Of a stretch of 64,000 bases of DNA, positions 8,447-17,231 are shown piece after piece; positions within the stretch are counted from its first letter, which is position 1, and each line of letters starts with the position of its first letter. Both the position numbers and the translations under genes were made by a program. The notes below the pieces were generated by a model. That model did not search any database. It saw only the letters and a list, made by a program, of their open reading frames with translations, and was not told the DNA's origin. Source of the DNA: Candidatus Saccharimonadota bacterium (GTDB taxonomy: Bacteria > Patescibacteriota > Saccharimonadia > Saccharimonadales > Saccharimonadaceae); NCBI GenBank assembly GCA_024402895.1, contig JAKSSX010000004.1:1-64000 (forward strand), in the 5' to 3' direction.

Positions 8447-9641
8447 TCGCAATCGCAATTGGAATTACGATTGATTGAATTGCGATAAGCATTGTGCTCC
8501 AGTCTTCGTGGCCAAAGCAAATCACTGCTAGTAGCGGAATAAGGCTAAGTACGCGACCGAACGTAAGCCATAATTCGCCTAAAATTTGAATCTCGATTCG
8601 ATACGCATCATCGTGTATCGATTTTTTGAGCTCATTTTGATGGTAAATTGCGAAAATATTACTGCTATATAGTGAGTGGATTACGGAGTTTGTATAGATA
8701 AATAATGCGATTGCGATGACGAAATTTCCAGGGAAAAGGAAGGCGGAAAGTGGCAAAAGAATAGTTGCCGGCAAAAGTCCGTAAACGATGAAATCGCTTT
8801 TGACTGGAGATTTTTTCTTGAAGTGACGATAAATAAGTAGCAAAGCAATCGTAATAATTGAAGCTGCGGACTGAATGCCGCCGAGCTCGACGTTTGAACC
8901 CATTGAGCGATAAACGTTTAGCTGTGCAACGATGTCGTAAGCGCATCCCGTCATTGCGAAGCCGCGCAAAGTTTGTAGCCAAAGCGTGCGGCGCAAATCT
9001 TTGTGCGCAACTGCGTAATGTAGAGACTCTCTAAGCGAACGAGTCTGAATTTTGACTGGGCGAGTTGGGCGAAGCAAAATCGAAAGAAGTAACTGAACGG
9101 AAGAAATAATAAGAATAATGATACCGGCGCGTTCGTAGCCGGCGTCGCTAATTACGATGCCTAATACGACTGGCATGACAATTTTCGTAATCTCTACGAG
9201 AATCTGACGCGTAGTATAGAAGCGGTCGCGACGAGCATTGCTAACCTCTTTAATCTCGAGGAATTCTTTTGGGCGCCAATAAAGCTGAGCTTCGAGCGCA
9301 ACAAGAAAACCGATCAATAGAGGGAAGAATGGGAAATTTGGATTAATGAAAATCACGGCGAGAATTTGCAAGATGTTAAAGAACATACTTGTTCGCCAAG
9401 AATTAAGTGGATGCGCACGAAGAATATCGGCTAGTAGAACGCATAAGATACCATTAAAAGCATAATGCGAAAGCTCGTAACTTAAGAAGCTAACCGGAGA
9501 ATTTCTGAGCGAAACAGTAATCATGAATGACATCAAAAAAATGCCCATGAATGACGATTTACTGTTATATAAGACATCGACAGCAATCAAAATATTTTCA
9601 TTCGTTCGGAGTTTTTTGAACTTATGAAAAAGCTTATGCAT
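8403..9641 (-). CDS. MFS-like permease
   Basis: About 412 residues with roughly ten to eleven hydrophobic helices and a central basic cytoplasmic loop (LRPTRPVKIQTRSL), the layout of a major facilitator superfamily carrier; the substrate cannot be told. Two in-frame ATG codons lie close together. A minus-strand TATAAT (9650-9655) is only two bases from the first (9647) but eight from the second (9641), and leaderless starts here normally sit 6-10 bases after the -10 box, so I place the start at 9641. The 3' end overlaps a convergent small gene by 44 bases. No terminator is visible in that overlap. Confidence 0.7.
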   Translation of the reverse strand: MHKLFHKFKKLRTNENILIAVDVLYNSKSSFMGIFLMSFMITVSLRNSPVSFLSYELSHYAFNGILCVLLADILRAHPLNSWRTSMFFNILQILAVIFINPNFPFFPLLIGFLVALEAQLYWRPKEFLEIKEVSNARRDRFYTTRQILVEITKIVMPVVLGIVISDAGYERAGIIILIISSVQLLLSILLRPTRPVKIQTRSLRESLHYAVAHKDLRRTLWLQTLRGFAMTGCAYDIVAQLNVYRSMGSNVELGGIQSAASIITIALLLIYRHFKKKSPVKSDFIVYGLLPATILLPLSAFLFPGNFVIAIALFIYTNSVIHSLYSSNIFAIYHQNELKKSIHDDAYRIEIQILGELWLTFGRVLSLIPLLAVICFGHEDWSTMLIAIQSIVIPIAIATIYKSATSQASSKR

Positions 9642-9698
9642 ATTCATTAATTATACCCTAAAAACGCAAGAAAAATGCTTTTGAGGTATAATCTTGGT

Positions 9699-10847
9699 AT
9701 GATCTATCTCGACTATGCTGCGGCAACGCCGCTTTCAGAAAAAGCAAAACGCGCAATGCTGCCATATTTTGATGAGAAATTCTTTAATCCATCCGCTGCG
9801 TATTTGCCAGCAACGGAAACGCGCAGGGATTACGAACAGGCAAAAGCCGACATCGCTCACGTGATCGGCGCTAAGGCTGCTGATATTGTTATGACCTCCG
9901 GTGCAACTGAAGCAAATAGTCTAGTTTTTGCTTCAATTCCAAATGATGCGGAGGTATTAATTTCCGCAGTTGAGCATCCATCAATTCTTGAAAACGCAAA
10001 GCAAAAAAAGTATCAAACTATTGCCGTTGATGAATCTGGCCGCGTTAATTTGGACGATTTACGCGCGAAAATTACGCCACAGACTCAGTTAATTTCTATC
10101 TGCCTCGCAAGCAGTGAATTAGGCACAATCCAGCCGCTCAGTGACGTTGCTCGTATTGTTTTAGAAGAGCGTACTCGTCGTGCATTTGCTGGCGAAAAAA
10201 CGCCAATTTATTTCCATAGCGACGCGTCTCAAGGTTTGGGCCTAATGGAGGTTAAAGTTTCTCGCCTTGGCGTAGATCTTATTACGATTAATGCTGCGAA
10301 AGTTTACGGTCCAAAGGGAATTGGCGCGCTTTATGTCGGTCATAATGTCCGCCTTAATCCTCAAACTCATGGCGGCGGCCAGGAACTTGGTCTTCGCAGC
10401 GGTACCGAAAATGTTCCAGCAACAATGGCATTCGCCGCGGCTATCCTTGAGGCAGAGAAACATCTATTTGGCGAACGCAAACGTCTCAGTCTTCTACGTA
10501 ATAAGTTTAAGAAATTATTATCAGAAAAAATTGAAGGCCTAGAATTTTTAGGCAAAGAAAAAACTCAGCTCGTAAACTTTATGCCAATTAGCATTCCTGG
10601 TCTCGATGCTGAGCGTTTAATCTTTGCTCTCGAAGAGCATGAAGTTTATCTTTCAACTGGCGCGGCTTGTGCTGCAAGTAAAGGTGAGAAGTCTCCAACT
10701 CTACGCGCTATTGGACTAAGTGACGAGCAAATCGCAGGCTCTCTACGCATTACTCTTGGTCGTCCAACTACTGATGAAGATGTTGAGCGCGCAGCTGACG
10801 CGATTGCGCAAGTTGTTGCAAAAGAACGCGCTCGTATAAGCAAGTAA
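9699..10847 (+). CDS. iscS: Cysteine desulfurase (NifS/IscS family)
   Basis: A PLP enzyme that takes sulfur from cysteine as a persulfide. The N-terminus IYLDYAAATP, the ATEANSLV segment, the PLP-Lys in the INAAKVYGPKG motif (family usually has His before this Lys, here Ala) and the active-site Cys loop STGAACAASKGEKSP are all present. The start at 9699 is chosen because TATAAT (9687-9692) lies six bases before it and the family begins at this residue; an upstream ATG at 9675 would lie before the -10 box. With mnmA in the same window it probably feeds tRNA 2-thiouridine synthesis; no IscU or suf genes are seen here. Confidence 0.93.
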   Translation: MIYLDYAAATPLSEKAKRAMLPYFDEKFFNPSAAYLPATETRRDYEQAKADIAHVIGAKAADIVMTSGATEANSLVFASIPNDAEVLISAVEHPSILENAKQKKYQTIAVDESGRVNLDDLRAKITPQTQLISICLASSELGTIQPLSDVARIVLEERTRRAFAGEKTPIYFHSDASQGLGLMEVKVSRLGVDLITINAAKVYGPKGIGALYVGHNVRLNPQTHGGGQELGLRSGTENVPATMAFAAAILEAEKHLFGERKRLSLLRNKFKKLLSEKIEGLEFLGKEKTQLVNFMPISIPGLDAERLIFALEEHEVYLSTGAACAASKGEKSPTLRAIGLSDEQIAGSLRITLGRPTTDEDVERAADAIAQVVAKERARISK

Positions 10848-10851
10848 TTAT

Positions 10852-11610
10852 CTACCAGTGAACAAGGTGTTCGCCGAAAGCACCGCCACCGAAGGTGCCT
10901 CCGCTTCTGCGATTGCTTTCCTCACGAATTTCCTGAAGCACATCGCTGCCGCTCATGGCGTTGTCTTGTAATTGTTTAAGTTGTTCTTCGCTAATTTCTA
11001 AGCCATCTTCTTCGCTGCTGCCATCGCCATCTTCACTATTTCCATTCATTTCGGAAACAGTAGAGCCGCGTTTCTTTGAAATGCGCTCTTCGGCAGCTTC
11101 TGCATTCTTGTCTTTACCATTCTGATCATTTTTATTAGCGCAGCCATCTTCAAACAAAACGCCTTCTGCGGTGCTATACAAAACTAATGCCTGGTCGTAG
11201 TCTTTCTTAATTTTTGCTTCGTCAGCCTGAATCTCTAGGCTCTACGAGAGATTACCACGGACTTTGCTGATCTGTTCTTCTTGTGGGATATTCTTGCTAC
11301 TTTCTCGCGATTCGCTCTCGGCGGAATGGCCGTCGCCGTCTTTGAGATAAGCAGTGCCAGCGTTGTAATAGGCAATATACGGTTCAATAATATTACCAAT
11401 CTTCTGCATTTGGCTTAGAGAAATCGCAATTCCGGCGTCTTCATTTTTATAATTAATGCCAAAAAGGATATCGAAAACGCCTTGGCGCATAAAGAATAGG
11501 CTAGCTGCGAATAAGATGATAACCGGCGCAATCGCGATTGATAACATCTTTTTGCGACGTTTTTTGCGTACGCTATCTTGATCGATGATACTAGGGTCTA
11601 GATTGATCAT
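10852..11610 (-). pseudogene. BatC-like membrane/TPR protein split by an in-frame TAG
   Basis: Last gene of the Bat operon. The N-terminal half (starts 11610) has a membrane helix (about 24-42) and a YNAGTAYLKDG segment of TPR type, then reaches a TAG at 11242-11244. Translation in the very same frame continues after the stop with SLEIQADEAKIKKDYDQAL, again TPR-like, down to 10852 with acidic and Gly-rich sequence. No frameshift is needed, only one codon. Trp (TGG) would fit a TPR helix at that position, which suggests a TGG to TAG change. The start overlaps the upstream vWA gene by four bases (ATGA). Either a recent nonsense mutation or readthrough; a separate start at 11181 (TTG) is less likely. 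Confidence 0.7.
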
Positions 11611-12605
11611 TTTACAGCCTTTCTTTCGAGTAATAATTTGTCGGCAATCTTTAGTAAATCATAAATTAGAATCGCTACTAGTAAGAGTGCTGGAATCCAA
11701 TAAAGTTCATTGTCGACCTTTGTAGAGCTATCGCTCTTCTGATGTCTAGTTTCGGCATTGATGAAGCTCTCCGTTTTATCGAAGATGTCATTTGATGTGC
11801 TTCTGCGATAGTATGGTAGACCTAATGAGCTTGCGATATCCTGCATGGACGCCTCGTTAAGTGAAGAGTTGACCTGCATTTTAGTAGTTGGGTTAATAAG
11901 TATTTTGTCGGTAACCTCGTTATTGTAATCGATTTCATAGACAGGCGACGAAGTAGTTCCGCCATATCCGATTATTGCGCCACCACTTAATAGGTCTTTC
12001 AATTCTTCGTCAACAGTAACTGCGCTCTTGTCGCCACCATCACTCAAAAAGAACATGACATTGCTACGATCTGGAAAACGGCTACTGTATTTCTTGATGC
12101 GTTCTTTTGCGTAGCTCAAAAGCTTAGAAAGGTTGGTATCGCTCGAGACGGTACTATTCTTTGGTGAAAGACTATTGATATACGGAAGAACAGTATCAGC
12201 GCTGCTAATGAGTGGCATCGCCTGATAAATATTAAAATCTAGAGCAATAATGCTATATTTTGAGCCAGGGAATAACTGGACGATTTTTTTCATATCTTCC
12301 GCAACTTTCTGGAAACGGAAAGTAGAACCGGCATTCATATCGCGAGTTGCCATACTGCCGGTATTATCGACGACGAAATAGACATTAATATTTGTGAGCT
12401 CGCGTTCAATTTCAGTAGTACCGATAGCTGGGCGCATTATAGCTATAACCAATAATGCTACCATCGCGATTCTGCGGAATATTTTTGGCTGACGGAATTT
12501 GTTGTTGACTACGCAGAAAATTGCAAAAGCAGCTAATGAAATAAGTGCGATGATTGGGATAAAAATTGGTAGGCTGGTTGCAAAAATCATAACTTCAATC
12601 TCCAA
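11607..12605 (-). CDS. von Willebrand factor A membrane protein (BatB-like)
   Basis: A 332-residue protein with two N-terminal membrane helices (about 8-30 and 44-62), a vWA domain (about 70-280) and a C-terminal helix (about 300-320). The MIDAS metal site begins VDNTGSM, a DxTxS variant of the usual DxSxS, followed by a conserved FFLSDGGD strand. In Bat operons such proteins form a membrane-bound complex together with MoxR and DUF58 partners. It overlaps its upstream vWA paralogue by 19 bases and the downstream BatC-like gene by four, so all are translated in tandem. Function as in 'Bacteroides aerotolerance' clusters is by analogy. Confidence 0.85.
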   Translation of the reverse strand: MEIEVMIFATSLPIFIPIIALISLAAFAIFCVVNNKFRQPKIFRRIAMVALLVIAIMRPAIGTTEIERELTNINVYFVVDNTGSMATRDMNAGSTFRFQKVAEDMKKIVQLFPGSKYSIIALDFNIYQAMPLISSADTVLPYINSLSPKNSTVSSDTNLSKLLSYAKERIKKYSSRFPDRSNVMFFLSDGGDKSAVTVDEELKDLLSGGAIIGYGGTTSSPVYEIDYNNEVTDKILINPTTKMQVNSSLNEASMQDIASSLGLPYYRRSTSNDIFDKTESFINAETRHQKSDSSTKVDNELYWIPALLLVAILIYDLLKIADKLLLERKAVK

Positions 12606-13561
12606 ATTAAGAATAAGAATACAGCGAAGCAGACAGCCGAAATAATTAGCATAATGTCTGGCGAATCGTTGTAGGCAATCTCGACGGAGCCATCAAGCTT
12701 AGCGGCTTCCTGCTGAAGAATTTTGCGAACAATACTCTCGGTAACATTCTTCTCGAGTGAGAAATTGTGGACGTTATAGAAGGAGCCGCCAGTAAGAAGT
12801 ACGGCATTCTGGAAAAGTTTTTCCTCTACGTTATAAGCGCTAGCGCTGCCAATTGAGATGCCGTATAGCGTGATATCGTAACGCTTGGCATATCTTGCTG
12901 CCTGGTTAATATCTACGGTTTCTCCACTGCCGGCATAGTTATCAGTGGCTACGATAATACTTTTTGGGCGTTCATTATCTAGTTTATCGAGGTTACTAAT
13001 ACAGCCCATTACGCCATCACCAATTGCGGAAGATCTTGAACCCATAACGCTAGACGAATAGGCGTCAAAGTTCTTTGAGAGATCTAGGGCTAATTCGGAA
13101 ACTGCATCATAATCATCCGTGAGCGGAACTAGATTTGCGGGAACACCATCGAAAATAGTTAAGCCTAAGCGCTGACCACGCAATTGTCCGGCAATCTTTG
13201 CGAAGAATTCGAGGAGCTCTTTTTGGTAAGAATCCATGGAGCCGCTAACATCTAGACAGAGTACGATGTCGCGGTTTTTATTGCCATTCTCGCCTTCATG
13301 GCGAGTGATTGGCCTTGCTGCGACTGCAGTGATAGAGAATACTGATAGTAAGAAGGCGGCAGCGGTAAAAATCAAGAGCATGCGATATTGTTTCATTGCC
13401 TTGCGATATGCTGGCAATAATTTAATCGTCTTCGTGTGGGCGATTACTGCGGTACGCTTCAGGCTGCGATCGTTGCTGTGAATACGGTAGCGATACCATG
13501 CCGCAAAAATCACGATAGCGATTGCGATTGGCGGAATGAAGAATAACCAAAAATAACGCAT
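12587..13561 (-). CDS. von Willebrand factor A membrane protein (BatA-like)
   Basis: A 324-residue protein with helices at about 3-20 and 62-82, a vWA domain with a canonical MIDAS motif DVSGSMDSYQ, and a C-terminal helix (about 302-320). The domain order (helix pair, vWA, helix) matches BatA. The ATG lies right after the stop of the DUF4381-like gene with a GGGAG site before it. It and the next gene are clearly paralogous, as in other Bat operons. Metal-dependent protein binding on the outer face of the membrane is expected from the family; its ligand is not known. Confidence 0.87.
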   Translation of the reverse strand: MRYFWLFFIPPIAIAIVIFAAWYRYRIHSNDRSLKRTAVIAHTKTIKLLPAYRKAMKQYRMLLIFTAAAFLLSVFSITAVAARPITRHEGENGNKNRDIVLCLDVSGSMDSYQKELLEFFAKIAGQLRGQRLGLTIFDGVPANLVPLTDDYDAVSELALDLSKNFDAYSSSVMGSRSSAIGDGVMGCISNLDKLDNERPKSIIVATDNYAGSGETVDINQAARYAKRYDITLYGISIGSASAYNVEEKLFQNAVLLTGGSFYNVHNFSLEKNVTESIVRKILQQEAAKLDGSVEIAYNDSPDIMLIISAVCFAVFLFLIWRLKL

Positions 13562-13562
13562 A

Positions 13563-14042
13563 CTACTGCTCCCTCACAATCTGGCGAGCTTTCTCGGCGG
13601 CATTTGCTACTGAACCTTTTTCAAGCGTATCAAATTCGTCTGGATAATAACCATCAACTAGCTCGGCGAGCTTCTTATAGTTAGACTTCTTAATATCGCT
13701 CAAAGTCATAACGTCAGCATGAAAACCAAGTGCTTCATAGAAGAACAAACGAACGATTAAGCTAAGCTGTTGGTGGCACTGTGAAGCCTTCGTCTGACGA
13801 CGTTTGTAACGTTCTTCGGCTTCATTAATCATCTTGAGATATTTATCGCGCAGGACATTCATATTTACGATCTTAGGTTCGGAAACTTTTAGCGTGCTGA
13901 TAGTCTTAATTTCTTTTTTGCGAGTAGCGTAAATAATAGCAATAACAATTCCGATTGCTAGGCCCATGAAAAGCAAACCAATCATGAACCAAATTGGCGA
14001 ATAGGTAATTGGACCGTAGAATAGTGTTTTAGCGTCTGACAT
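13563..14042 (-). CDS. DUF4381-like membrane protein of the Bat operon
   Basis: A 159-residue protein with one membrane helix (about 17-40) and a cytoplasmic helical domain rich in Lys/Arg/Glu. Its place between DUF58 and BatA, together with this topology, is that of DUF4381-type proteins found in Bat/MoxR operons. The N-terminus overlaps the DUF58 gene by 14 bases, and one base separates its stop from the next start, so it is translated as part of the chain. Family assignment rests partly on position. Confidence 0.7.
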   Translation of the reverse strand: MSDAKTLFYGPITYSPIWFMIGLLFMGLAIGIVIAIIYATRKKEIKTISTLKVSEPKIVNMNVLRDKYLKMINEAEERYKRRQTKASQCHQQLSLIVRLFFYEALGFHADVMTLSDIKKSNYKKLAELVDGYYPDEFDTLEKGSVANAAEKARQIVREQ

Positions 14043-14916
14043 GTTTCTGCTCCTCTAGCATGTGAATGATACGTGGAATAGCGTGATTAGTGCTGTCAAC
14101 AAAGCAGCAAACGATACCCATGCGACGCAAAGTTTTCTGAATGCCAATGCGCTGCGCTTCGCGATATTCTTCCTCAGCCTTCGCAATTTTTTTGTTCTGT
14201 CTAAAGAAGCGAGAAATGTGCATTTTACCATCAACATCGACCGTATCGTAATTTGCCAAAATATTATTTGTCAGCGGTGAATCTTCGACGATAATAAACA
14301 TAATTTCATGGCGCGCATGAAGTCTGCGTACTAATTCTGTATCAATCTGACTTACGCCTTCAGCATCGCTAATGATCAACATGAAGCTACGTTCGCGATA
14401 GGTTTTAGTAACGTAAGTTAAGAGAGAATTAAGGTCGCTTGCTGGAGCGCTCAAACGCATGGACTTTGCGTATTTATCAAGGAAGTTCTCAATGTAAGCG
14501 ACGTCTTCCTTTTGAATATAGCGCTTGTTTTCACCCTTGTTACCGTAAATCATGCCAACCAAGTCGCCATGGTGCTGCGCAACGTAAGCCATTACGCCGG
14601 CGCAGAATGTTGCGACTTCTTGTTTGCTTTCGCCACTCGGCGCAAGCGTTGCCATAGTATTGCCATTGTCAGCAACGAGCAAAATATTGTGCTTACGAAC
14701 GGCGATATAGCGACGAATCATGGTTGTACGAGAACGTGCGGTTGCTTTCCAGTCGATATCCTTAATATCGTCACCATAGTTATATTCGCGCAAGTCATCA
14801 AAATCCAAGCTACGTCCTTTAAAGACGGAACCGTAATTGCCGGTTAGAACATTTCTAACGCGGCGCTGCGCAAAAATATCCATTTTCTTGCGCACTTTTA
14901 CGAGATAGCTTGGCAT
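14029..14916 (-). CDS. DUF58 domain protein
   Basis: A 295-residue protein with the hallmark DUF58 region: GRSLDFDDLREYNYGDDIKD (about 34-53) followed by IDWKATARS, then a vWA-like fold with LLVADNGNTM. In MoxR operons DUF58 proteins work with the AAA+ ATPase and vWA partners. A usable AAGGA ribosome site precedes the ATG at 14916, and the gene follows moxR by 25 bases. There are no membrane helices, so it is probably cytoplasmic. The identification is firm, the molecular role in this organism is not known. Confidence 0.92.
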   Translation of the reverse strand: MPSYLVKVRKKMDIFAQRRVRNVLTGNYGSVFKGRSLDFDDLREYNYGDDIKDIDWKATARSRTTMIRRYIAVRKHNILLVADNGNTMATLAPSGESKQEVATFCAGVMAYVAQHHGDLVGMIYGNKGENKRYIQKEDVAYIENFLDKYAKSMRLSAPASDLNSLLTYVTKTYRERSFMLIISDAEGVSQIDTELVRRLHARHEIMFIIVEDSPLTNNILANYDTVDVDGKMHISRFFRQNKKIAKAEEEYREAQRIGIQKTLRRMGIVCCFVDSTNHAIPRIIHMLEEQKHVRR

Positions 14917-14941
14917 TTTTCTTACTTTTCCTTGAGTTTAA

Positions 14942-15940
14942 TTATGGGGTTTGAATCTTTGAGAAGATAGCGTCGATGATAGCTTCTGGATGGACGTCGT
15001 CGGCTGCTGCTTCGAAGTTTAGGATAATGCGATGGCGAAGCGCGGCATGACGAAGTTGTTTGACGTCGTCTGGGGTTACATATGCGCGACCATTGATAAG
15101 AGCAATAGCCTGAGCAATCTGAAGAAGTGCGATACCACCACGTGGACTGACGCCGTACTCTACGTAACGAGCAAGATTTGCGTCGATTACTGCGCGTGGG
15201 TTGCGGGTTGCGGTGACGATATTGACGATGTAATTCTTGATAGCGTCATCAACTGCAATCATCTTGCGTAGCTGCTGTAATTTCTTGACATCTTCAATAG
15301 TGATCTTGTCGGTTGGAGCGAGATCTGCAGTAGTCTGACCGGAAATGGTGTAGTTCAAAATCTGCATTTCTTCGTCGCGGCTAGGATATTCAACAATTTC
15401 CTTCAAGAGGAAGCGGTCGAGCTGAGCTTCTGGAAGCTCATAAGTACCTTCCTGTTCGATTGGGTTCTGAGTTGCAAGAACCACAAATGGTTCAGGCATC
15501 TTGTACATAACGCCGCCAACGGAAACCTGACGTTCCTGCATGGCTTCGAGCATAGCGGATTGGGTCTTTGCGCTAGAACGGTTAATCTCGTCGAGGAGTA
15601 CGAAATTAGCATGAACTGGACCGATCTTAGTCTCAAAAGTACCAGAGTTATTGTTGTAAATCTGAGTACCGATAATGTCGCTTGGAAGCAAATCTGGCGT
15701 ACACTGAATGCGGCTAAAAGTACCATTTGCAGCTTCAGAAATAGTCTTTGCGGCAAGTGTCTTTGCAAGACCTGGAACGGATTCGAGCAAGACGTGACCA
15801 CCAGCAATAAGTGCGACTTCCATCGCGAGTTTTAGCTCTTGCTGACCAACAACTTTCTTGGAATATGCTGCGCTTAGTTTGTCGATAATAGCTTTTGCTT
15901 CGTTGAGCTGTGCTTCGCTCAAAGTGTTGCCTTGGTTCAT
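14942..15940 (-). CDS. moxR: MoxR family AAA+ ATPase
   Basis: A 332-residue AAA+ ATPase: Walker A in LLESVPGLAKT (a GxxGxAKT-type loop, usual for MoxR), Walker B in FVLLDEINR and sensor region VLATQNPIEQEGTYELPEAQ with DRF following. MoxR ATPases act as chaperones that load or activate vWA proteins, which are encoded just downstream. A GAGGAG site precedes the ATG. The stop of the upstream phosphoribosyltransferase-like gene is 13 bases away, so that gene is probably the first of the operon. All motifs are intact. Confidence 0.94.
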   Translation of the reverse strand: MNQGNTLSEAQLNEAKAIIDKLSAAYSKKVVGQQELKLAMEVALIAGGHVLLESVPGLAKTLAAKTISEAANGTFSRIQCTPDLLPSDIIGTQIYNNNSGTFETKIGPVHANFVLLDEINRSSAKTQSAMLEAMQERQVSVGGVMYKMPEPFVVLATQNPIEQEGTYELPEAQLDRFLLKEIVEYPSRDEEMQILNYTISGQTTADLAPTDKITIEDVKKLQQLRKMIAVDDAIKNYIVNIVTATRNPRAVIDANLARYVEYGVSPRGGIALLQIAQAIALINGRAYVTPDDVKQLRHAALRHRIILNFEAAADDVHPEAIIDAIFSKIQTP

Positions 15941-15953
15941 TGTTTCTCCTCTC

Positions 15954-16613
15954 TTATGCCCAATACAAACTTATATTATTTGCCATATTAATTTTGTCGT
16001 CTTCGGAATAATTGTCTGGTTGTTCGAAATAGTGTTCGTCGTCGAAGAAAGTATTCTGAAGAACATCCATGTAAGTACAGCCATCGGTATCAATTAGGAA
16101 TTTATCTGAAACTGCAGACGTAATGTTTCCAACTACGCCGGTGATTACTGTCGGCGTGTAAGCCTTCAGAATGTTTAAGGCGACTTGAATCTGGAATGAA
16201 GTCTGTAGAATATCTGCGTAAAGGAGCACATTGCGGTTGTTGAAGGCGGCCAGATTGAAATTTGGATTCGGGTCGCGTTCGCCGTTTATTTCGGAGAAGG
16301 CTTCACGTTTTCGTTCCTCGATGATGCTCATGAAGTCACTCGCGATATATTCGTATTCCGACTGTGAAATGTCTGGATTCAGTACGAATTCGCCTTTCGG
16401 AGTAATCGCTCCGAGATTGCGCGTAATATCGAACGGATCCGGAATTTCTGCGTACTGTAGAACGTAAATGTAAGCGTGAAGGTTTGCGGCGAGCTCGATG
16501 CAAGAGAGCAGTGAGCTCTTTTTGAGGCAGAAAATAATCGACTCATTATTCTTATACTGAGTCAATTTTGTAGCCAACTGATCACCTAATGCCTGACGGC
16601 TAGGATAGAACAC
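15954..16613 (-). CDS. Degenerate phosphoribosyltransferase-like protein
   Basis: A 219-residue protein beginning FYPSRQALGDQLATKL, the helix that opens many type I phosphoribosyltransferase domains, with a later NVLLYADILQTSFQIQVAL segment where the PRPP-binding loop (acidic pair then TG) would be. The loop lacks the usual Asp-Asp and Thr-Gly, so catalysis is doubtful. The start is GTG at 16613 with GGAGGTGGT just before it; a TAAAAT box (16641-16646, minus strand) lies upstream. It heads the Bat/MoxR operon, an unusual place for such a fold. It may be a regulatory or nucleotide-binding remnant. The fold call is moderate. Confidence 0.6.
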   Translation of the reverse strand: MFYPSRQALGDQLATKLTQYKNNESIIFCLKKSSLLSCIELAANLHAYIYVLQYAEIPDPFDITRNLGAITPKGEFVLNPDISQSEYEYIASDFMSIIEERKREAFSEINGERDPNPNFNLAAFNNRNVLLYADILQTSFQIQVALNILKAYTPTVITGVVGNITSAVSDKFLIDTDGCTYMDVLQNTFFDDEHYFEQPDNYSEDDKINMANNISLYWA

Positions 16614-16671
16614 ACCACCTCCACTAAATTACTTAAGTCTATTTTAGCATGCAAACAACGCTTATGTATTA

Positions 16672-16700
16672 TTGACTTTTTAGGAAAAGTATGCTATAAT
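16672..16700 (+). promoter_or_regulatory. Promoter, TTGACT-17-TATAAT
   Basis: TTGACT (16672-16677) and TATAAT (16695-16700) with a 17-base spacer. It drives the secreted Cys/Lys-rich protein gene, with a leader of about 40 bases ending in GGGAGGT. The element closely matches four other strong promoters in this window. Confidence 0.85.
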
Positions 16701-16747
16701 AGAAAGATGTAACTAGTCAACCTCGCACCCGAAGGGAGGTAGATAAT

Positions 16748-17182
16748 ATGAAGAAAATATTATCTATGCTAATGTTACTCGTTGTTTTAGCACTCGCTAT
16801 GCCTACTACTGTAGCTTACGCCTGCGACTGTGGTTGTTGCAAAAAGGAGGACACCAAAAAAGACACTTCTAAGAAAAAGACCAATCAGTTCGACAGCAAA
16901 ACAAAAGCACTCTTGAAACCAGTAAAAAGCTATGCGAAAAAGTACGGCTGGACTGTAGACACTTCAGTTTCCAAGAAGGAAAAAACGAAGCGCTATACAA
17001 AAGTTCATTTCGCCAACAAAACCACCCATGTTTATATGGATGTAACAATTCGCGCCGTTAAGAAATCGGGCAATGTTGCAGCTACATGGTGGTTTAAAGA
17101 TAAGAATGATGGCAAATGGTACCAAACCAGCTCTGACGGTATAAAATCCGTTCTAAAAAATTCCGGCAAAAAAGCCGCCTAG
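16748..17182 (+). CDS. Secreted Cys/Lys-rich small protein
   Basis: A 144-residue protein with a clear signal peptide (basic start, hydrophobic 6-20, cleavage probably after AYA at about 23-25). The mature N-terminus carries a cluster CDCGCCKK, then a Lys/Thr-rich linker and a small basic domain (about 55-140) with WTVD, TRYTKVHF-like strands and a TWWFKDKNDGKW segment. The cluster could bind metal or form disulfides. A consensus promoter, a strong GGGAGG site and a perfect terminator frame the gene as a single unit. I do not recognise the family; as an exported basic protein of a host-attached organism it may act at the cell surface, which is inference. Confidence 0.8.
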   Translation: MKKILSMLMLLVVLALAMPTTVAYACDCGCCKKEDTKKDTSKKKTNQFDSKTKALLKPVKSYAKKYGWTVDTSVSKKEKTKRYTKVHFANKTTHVYMDVTIRAVKKSGNVAATWWFKDKNDGKWYQTSSDGIKSVLKNSGKKAA

Positions 17183-17203
17183 GAACGCACATTCCTCATG
17201 TAT

Positions 17204-17230
17204 GGGCCGCACGAAAAGCGGTCCTTTTTT
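17204..17230 (+). terminator. Terminator of the secreted-protein gene
   Basis: GGGCCGC (17204-17210) pairs with GCGGTCC (17218-17224), with one wobble, and is followed by six T. It lies between this gene and the convergent mnmA. Confidence 0.85.
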
Positions 17231-17231
17231 C

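Noticed and set aside
10852-15940. MoxR/DUF58/vWA cluster as a new system
   Set aside because: It is the well-known Bat (aerotolerance) gene order; only the broken last gene and the extra first gene are noteworthy.
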